Source: JAAZAI01 sp050942875 (GTDB lineage Bacteria; Verrucomicrobiota; Kiritimatiellia; RFP12; UBA3636). Taken from it: a stretch of 14,329 nucleotides of DNA. Positions 12,837 to 14,329 of this stretch are shown here, piece after piece. The stretch spans positions 1-14,329 of the forward strand of contig JBMNOD010000087.1 of the NCBI GenBank assembly GCA_050942875.1, in the 5' to 3' direction. Below the pieces are notes generated by a model. The model made no database searches and was not told where the DNA came from. It worked only from the letters and a program-made list of their open reading frames with translations. The position numbers and the translations under genes are program-made. Numbering within the stretch: the stretch's first letter is position 1; the number at the start of each line of letters is the position of its first letter.

Positions 12837-14128
12837 TCGAACGCTACTCGCGCCCCGCCATGGCGGCGCTTTGGACGGACCGGCGCAAATTCGAAATCTG
12901 GCTGCAGGTCGAGCTCGCCGCCACCGAGGCCTGGGAACAGCTCGGCGTCGTGCCCGCCGGCACCGCCGCGCGGATGCGCAGGAACGCGACGTTCACCGTC
13001 GAGCGCATCGGCGAAATCGAAGCCTCCACCCACCACGACGTCGTCGCGTTCACGCGCTGCGTCGCCGAAAGCCTCGGCGACGACTCCAAGTGGCTCCACT
13101 ACGGCCTCACCTCGACCGACGTCGTCGACACCGCCATGGCCGTCAACGTCCACGAAGCCTGCCAGATGATCCTGGACGGCGTGAAGAAGCTGATCGCGAC
13201 GCTCGCCGTCCAGGCGGAGAAATACCGCAGGACGCCCGTCATGGGGCGCACCCACGGCGTCCACGCCGAGCCGACCACCTTCGGCATGAAGTTCCTGCTC
13301 TGGCACGCCGACATGAAGCGCTGCCTCAAGCGCCTCGAAGCCGCCGCCGAGACCATGCGCGTCGGCAAGCTCTCCGGCGCCGTCGGCAACTACGGCAGCA
13401 TCGACCCCTTCATCGAGAAATACGTCTGCGAAAAGCTGGGCATCGTCCCCGCCCCCGTCTCCACGCAGGTCCTCCAGCGCGACCGCCACGCCGAGCTCCT
13501 CTGCGCCATCGCGATCACCGGCGCCTGCATCGAGAAGATCGCCACGGAGATCCGCCACTGCCAGCGCACCGAGCTGCGCGAAGCCGAAGAACCCTTCGGC
13601 AAGGGCCAGAAGGGCTCCTCGACCATGCCCCACAAGCGAAACCCCGTCAAGAGCGAAAACCTCTGCGGCCTCGCCCGCGTCCTCCGCGGCTACGCCATGA
13701 CCTCGCTCGAAAACATCGCCCTCTGGCACGAACGCGACATCTCGCACTCCTCCGCCGAACGCATCATCGTCGCCGACAGCACGACGCTGCTCGACTACAT
13801 GCTCGAACGCGCCGACTTCATCGTCGGCGGCCTCCTCGTCTATCCCGAGAACATGATCCGCTCCATGGACATGAGCCGCGGCCTCGTCCATTCCCAGCGC
13901 GTCATGCTCGCCCTCGTCGCCGCCGGCATGCTCCGCGAGCAAGCCTACGACCTCGTCCAGCGCGTCGCCATGCAAGCCTGGGCGGAAGACGCCGACTACA
14001 AATCGCTCCTCCTCGCCAACCCCGAGGTGACCGCCCGCCTCTCCCCGGACGAGCTCGACGCCCTCTGCCGCCCCGAAAACAGCTACACCCACATCGACGA
14101 AATCTTCGACCGCAACCTGAACGCCTGA
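12833..14128 (+). CDS. purB: Adenylosuccinate lyase (431 aa)
   Basis: Fumarase/aspartase superfamily enzyme cleaving fumarate from adenylosuccinate (to AMP) and from SAICAR (to AICAR), so it acts twice in purine synthesis. The signature GSSTMPHKRN (261-270) carries the flexible-loop catalytic Ser (262/263). His68 (STHHDV), His89 (HYGLTSTD) and His141 (GRTHGVHAEP) fall at the positions I recall for the Bacillus subtilis enzyme, marking the short bacterial class. The start is the ATG of an ATGA overlap with the purA stop, with GAGG a few bases upstream, implying translational coupling. PurA and PurB catalyse consecutive steps. The stop codon overlaps the first two bases of a GC-rich repeat. Confidence 0.97.
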   Translation: MIERYSRPAMAALWTDRRKFEIWLQVELAATEAWEQLGVVPAGTAARMRRNATFTVERIGEIEASTHHDVVAFTRCVAESLGDDSKWLHYGLTSTDVVDTAMAVNVHEACQMILDGVKKLIATLAVQAEKYRRTPVMGRTHGVHAEPTTFGMKFLLWHADMKRCLKRLEAAAETMRVGKLSGAVGNYGSIDPFIEKYVCEKLGIVPAPVSTQVLQRDRHAELLCAIAITGACIEKIATEIRHCQRTELREAEEPFGKGQKGSSTMPHKRNPVKSENLCGLARVLRGYAMTSLENIALWHERDISHSSAERIIVADSTTLLDYMLERADFIVGGLLVYPENMIRSMDMSRGLVHSQRVMLALVAAGMLREQAYDLVQRVAMQAWAEDADYKSLLLANPEVTARLSPDELDALCRPENSYTHIDEIFDRNLNA

Positions 14129-14196
14129 GCCGCCATTCGCCCGCGCCTCGGCGCGGCGCGCCATTGTGGACGCGGCGTCCCCGCCGCGTCTCGCCC
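14127..14196. repeat. GC-rich palindromic repeat, copy 1
   Basis: A 70-bp unit beginning GAGCCGCCATTCGCCCGCG. It contains a very stable hairpin, GACGCGGCG (14169-14177), loop TCCC, CGCCGCGTC (14182-14190). It begins within the purB stop codon. The hairpin, 41 bp past the stop, could act as a transcription or mRNA 3'-end signal. It looks like a REP-style dispersed element. Confidence 0.85.
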
Positions 14197-14242
14197 TCGC
14201 CCCGAGTCCAACGAAGGGCGCCCCAGGGGTGGGGTGGGGCGA

Positions 14243-14255
14243 CGCCGTCCCGGCG
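14243..14255. repeat. Short palindrome between the GC-rich repeats
   Basis: CGCCG, TCC, CGGCG: a 5-bp stem abutting copy 2. Together with G-rich sequence at 14214-14241 it fills the space between the two copies. Confidence 0.6.
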
Positions 14256-14329
14256 AGCCGCCATTCGCCCGCGCCTCGGCGCGGCGCGGCGCGCCATTGT
14301 GGACGCGGCGTCCCCGCCGCGTCTCGCCC
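14255..14329. repeat. GC-rich palindromic repeat, copy 2
   Basis: Same as 14127-14196 except for a 5-bp GCGGC insertion, itself a slippage of the GCGGC run. It starts 128 bp after copy 1. The window ends exactly where copy 1 would end, so the array may go on. Confidence 0.85.

Noticed and set aside
12719..14164. 481-codon open frame antisense to purB
   Set aside because: Same GC-driven shadow; purB on the plus strand has all catalytic motifs.

Overview
This is a GC-rich bacterial chromosome segment with two contrasting halves. The left part (about 1-10130) holds three large Sec-exported repeat proteins. Between them lie unusually long, repeat-packed intergenic stretches. The right part (10131-14128) is compact housekeeping DNA: tpiA-secG on the minus strand, diverging from a purA-purB pair on the plus strand. 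BspA-type leucine-rich repeat proteins, glycine-rich GAGIGGG-type beta-repeat proteins, C-termini of the 'ARFYRF' kind and a divergent PurA together suggest the PVC group, perhaps Kiritimatiellota, Lentisphaerota or Verrucomicrobiota. That placement rests on remembered family resemblance, not on a search.

Layout: 1-376 is repeat-rich DNA ending in a leader module that runs into the start of an 1817-residue secreted protein (377-5830). That protein is built of four homologous modules carrying about 25 full, roughly 29-residue glycine-rich units plus four capping units. 5831-6586 is a mosaic of heptanucleotide arrays, 59-bp direct repeats, a long inverted repeat and two more leader-module copies. 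6587-8068 and 8593-9993 are paralogous secreted BspA-type leucine-rich repeat proteins. Each is preceded by a leader-module copy and a good ribosome binding site, and each is followed by a hairpin and a GTAC-rich palindromic element. secG and tpiA follow on the minus strand, read from a strong sigma-70-like promoter. purA and purB overlap by ATGA and have their own extended -10 promoter. The window ends in two copies of a GC-rich palindromic repeat that begins inside the purB stop codon.

Functionally, tpiA (glycolysis), secG (Sec translocon) and purA/purB (AMP branch of purine synthesis) are core genes. The three exported proteins look like surface or matrix proteins that share a C-terminal domain and a common non-coding leader. 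The most interesting pattern is that leader: it has a small hairpin whose stem is kept in a sequence-varying copy. It is embedded in many unrelated short tandem repeats that nearly all have a period of exactly 7 bp. I read this as a possible cassette system for surface-protein genes, which is inference. No tRNA, rRNA, CRISPR array, transposase or phage gene was seen.
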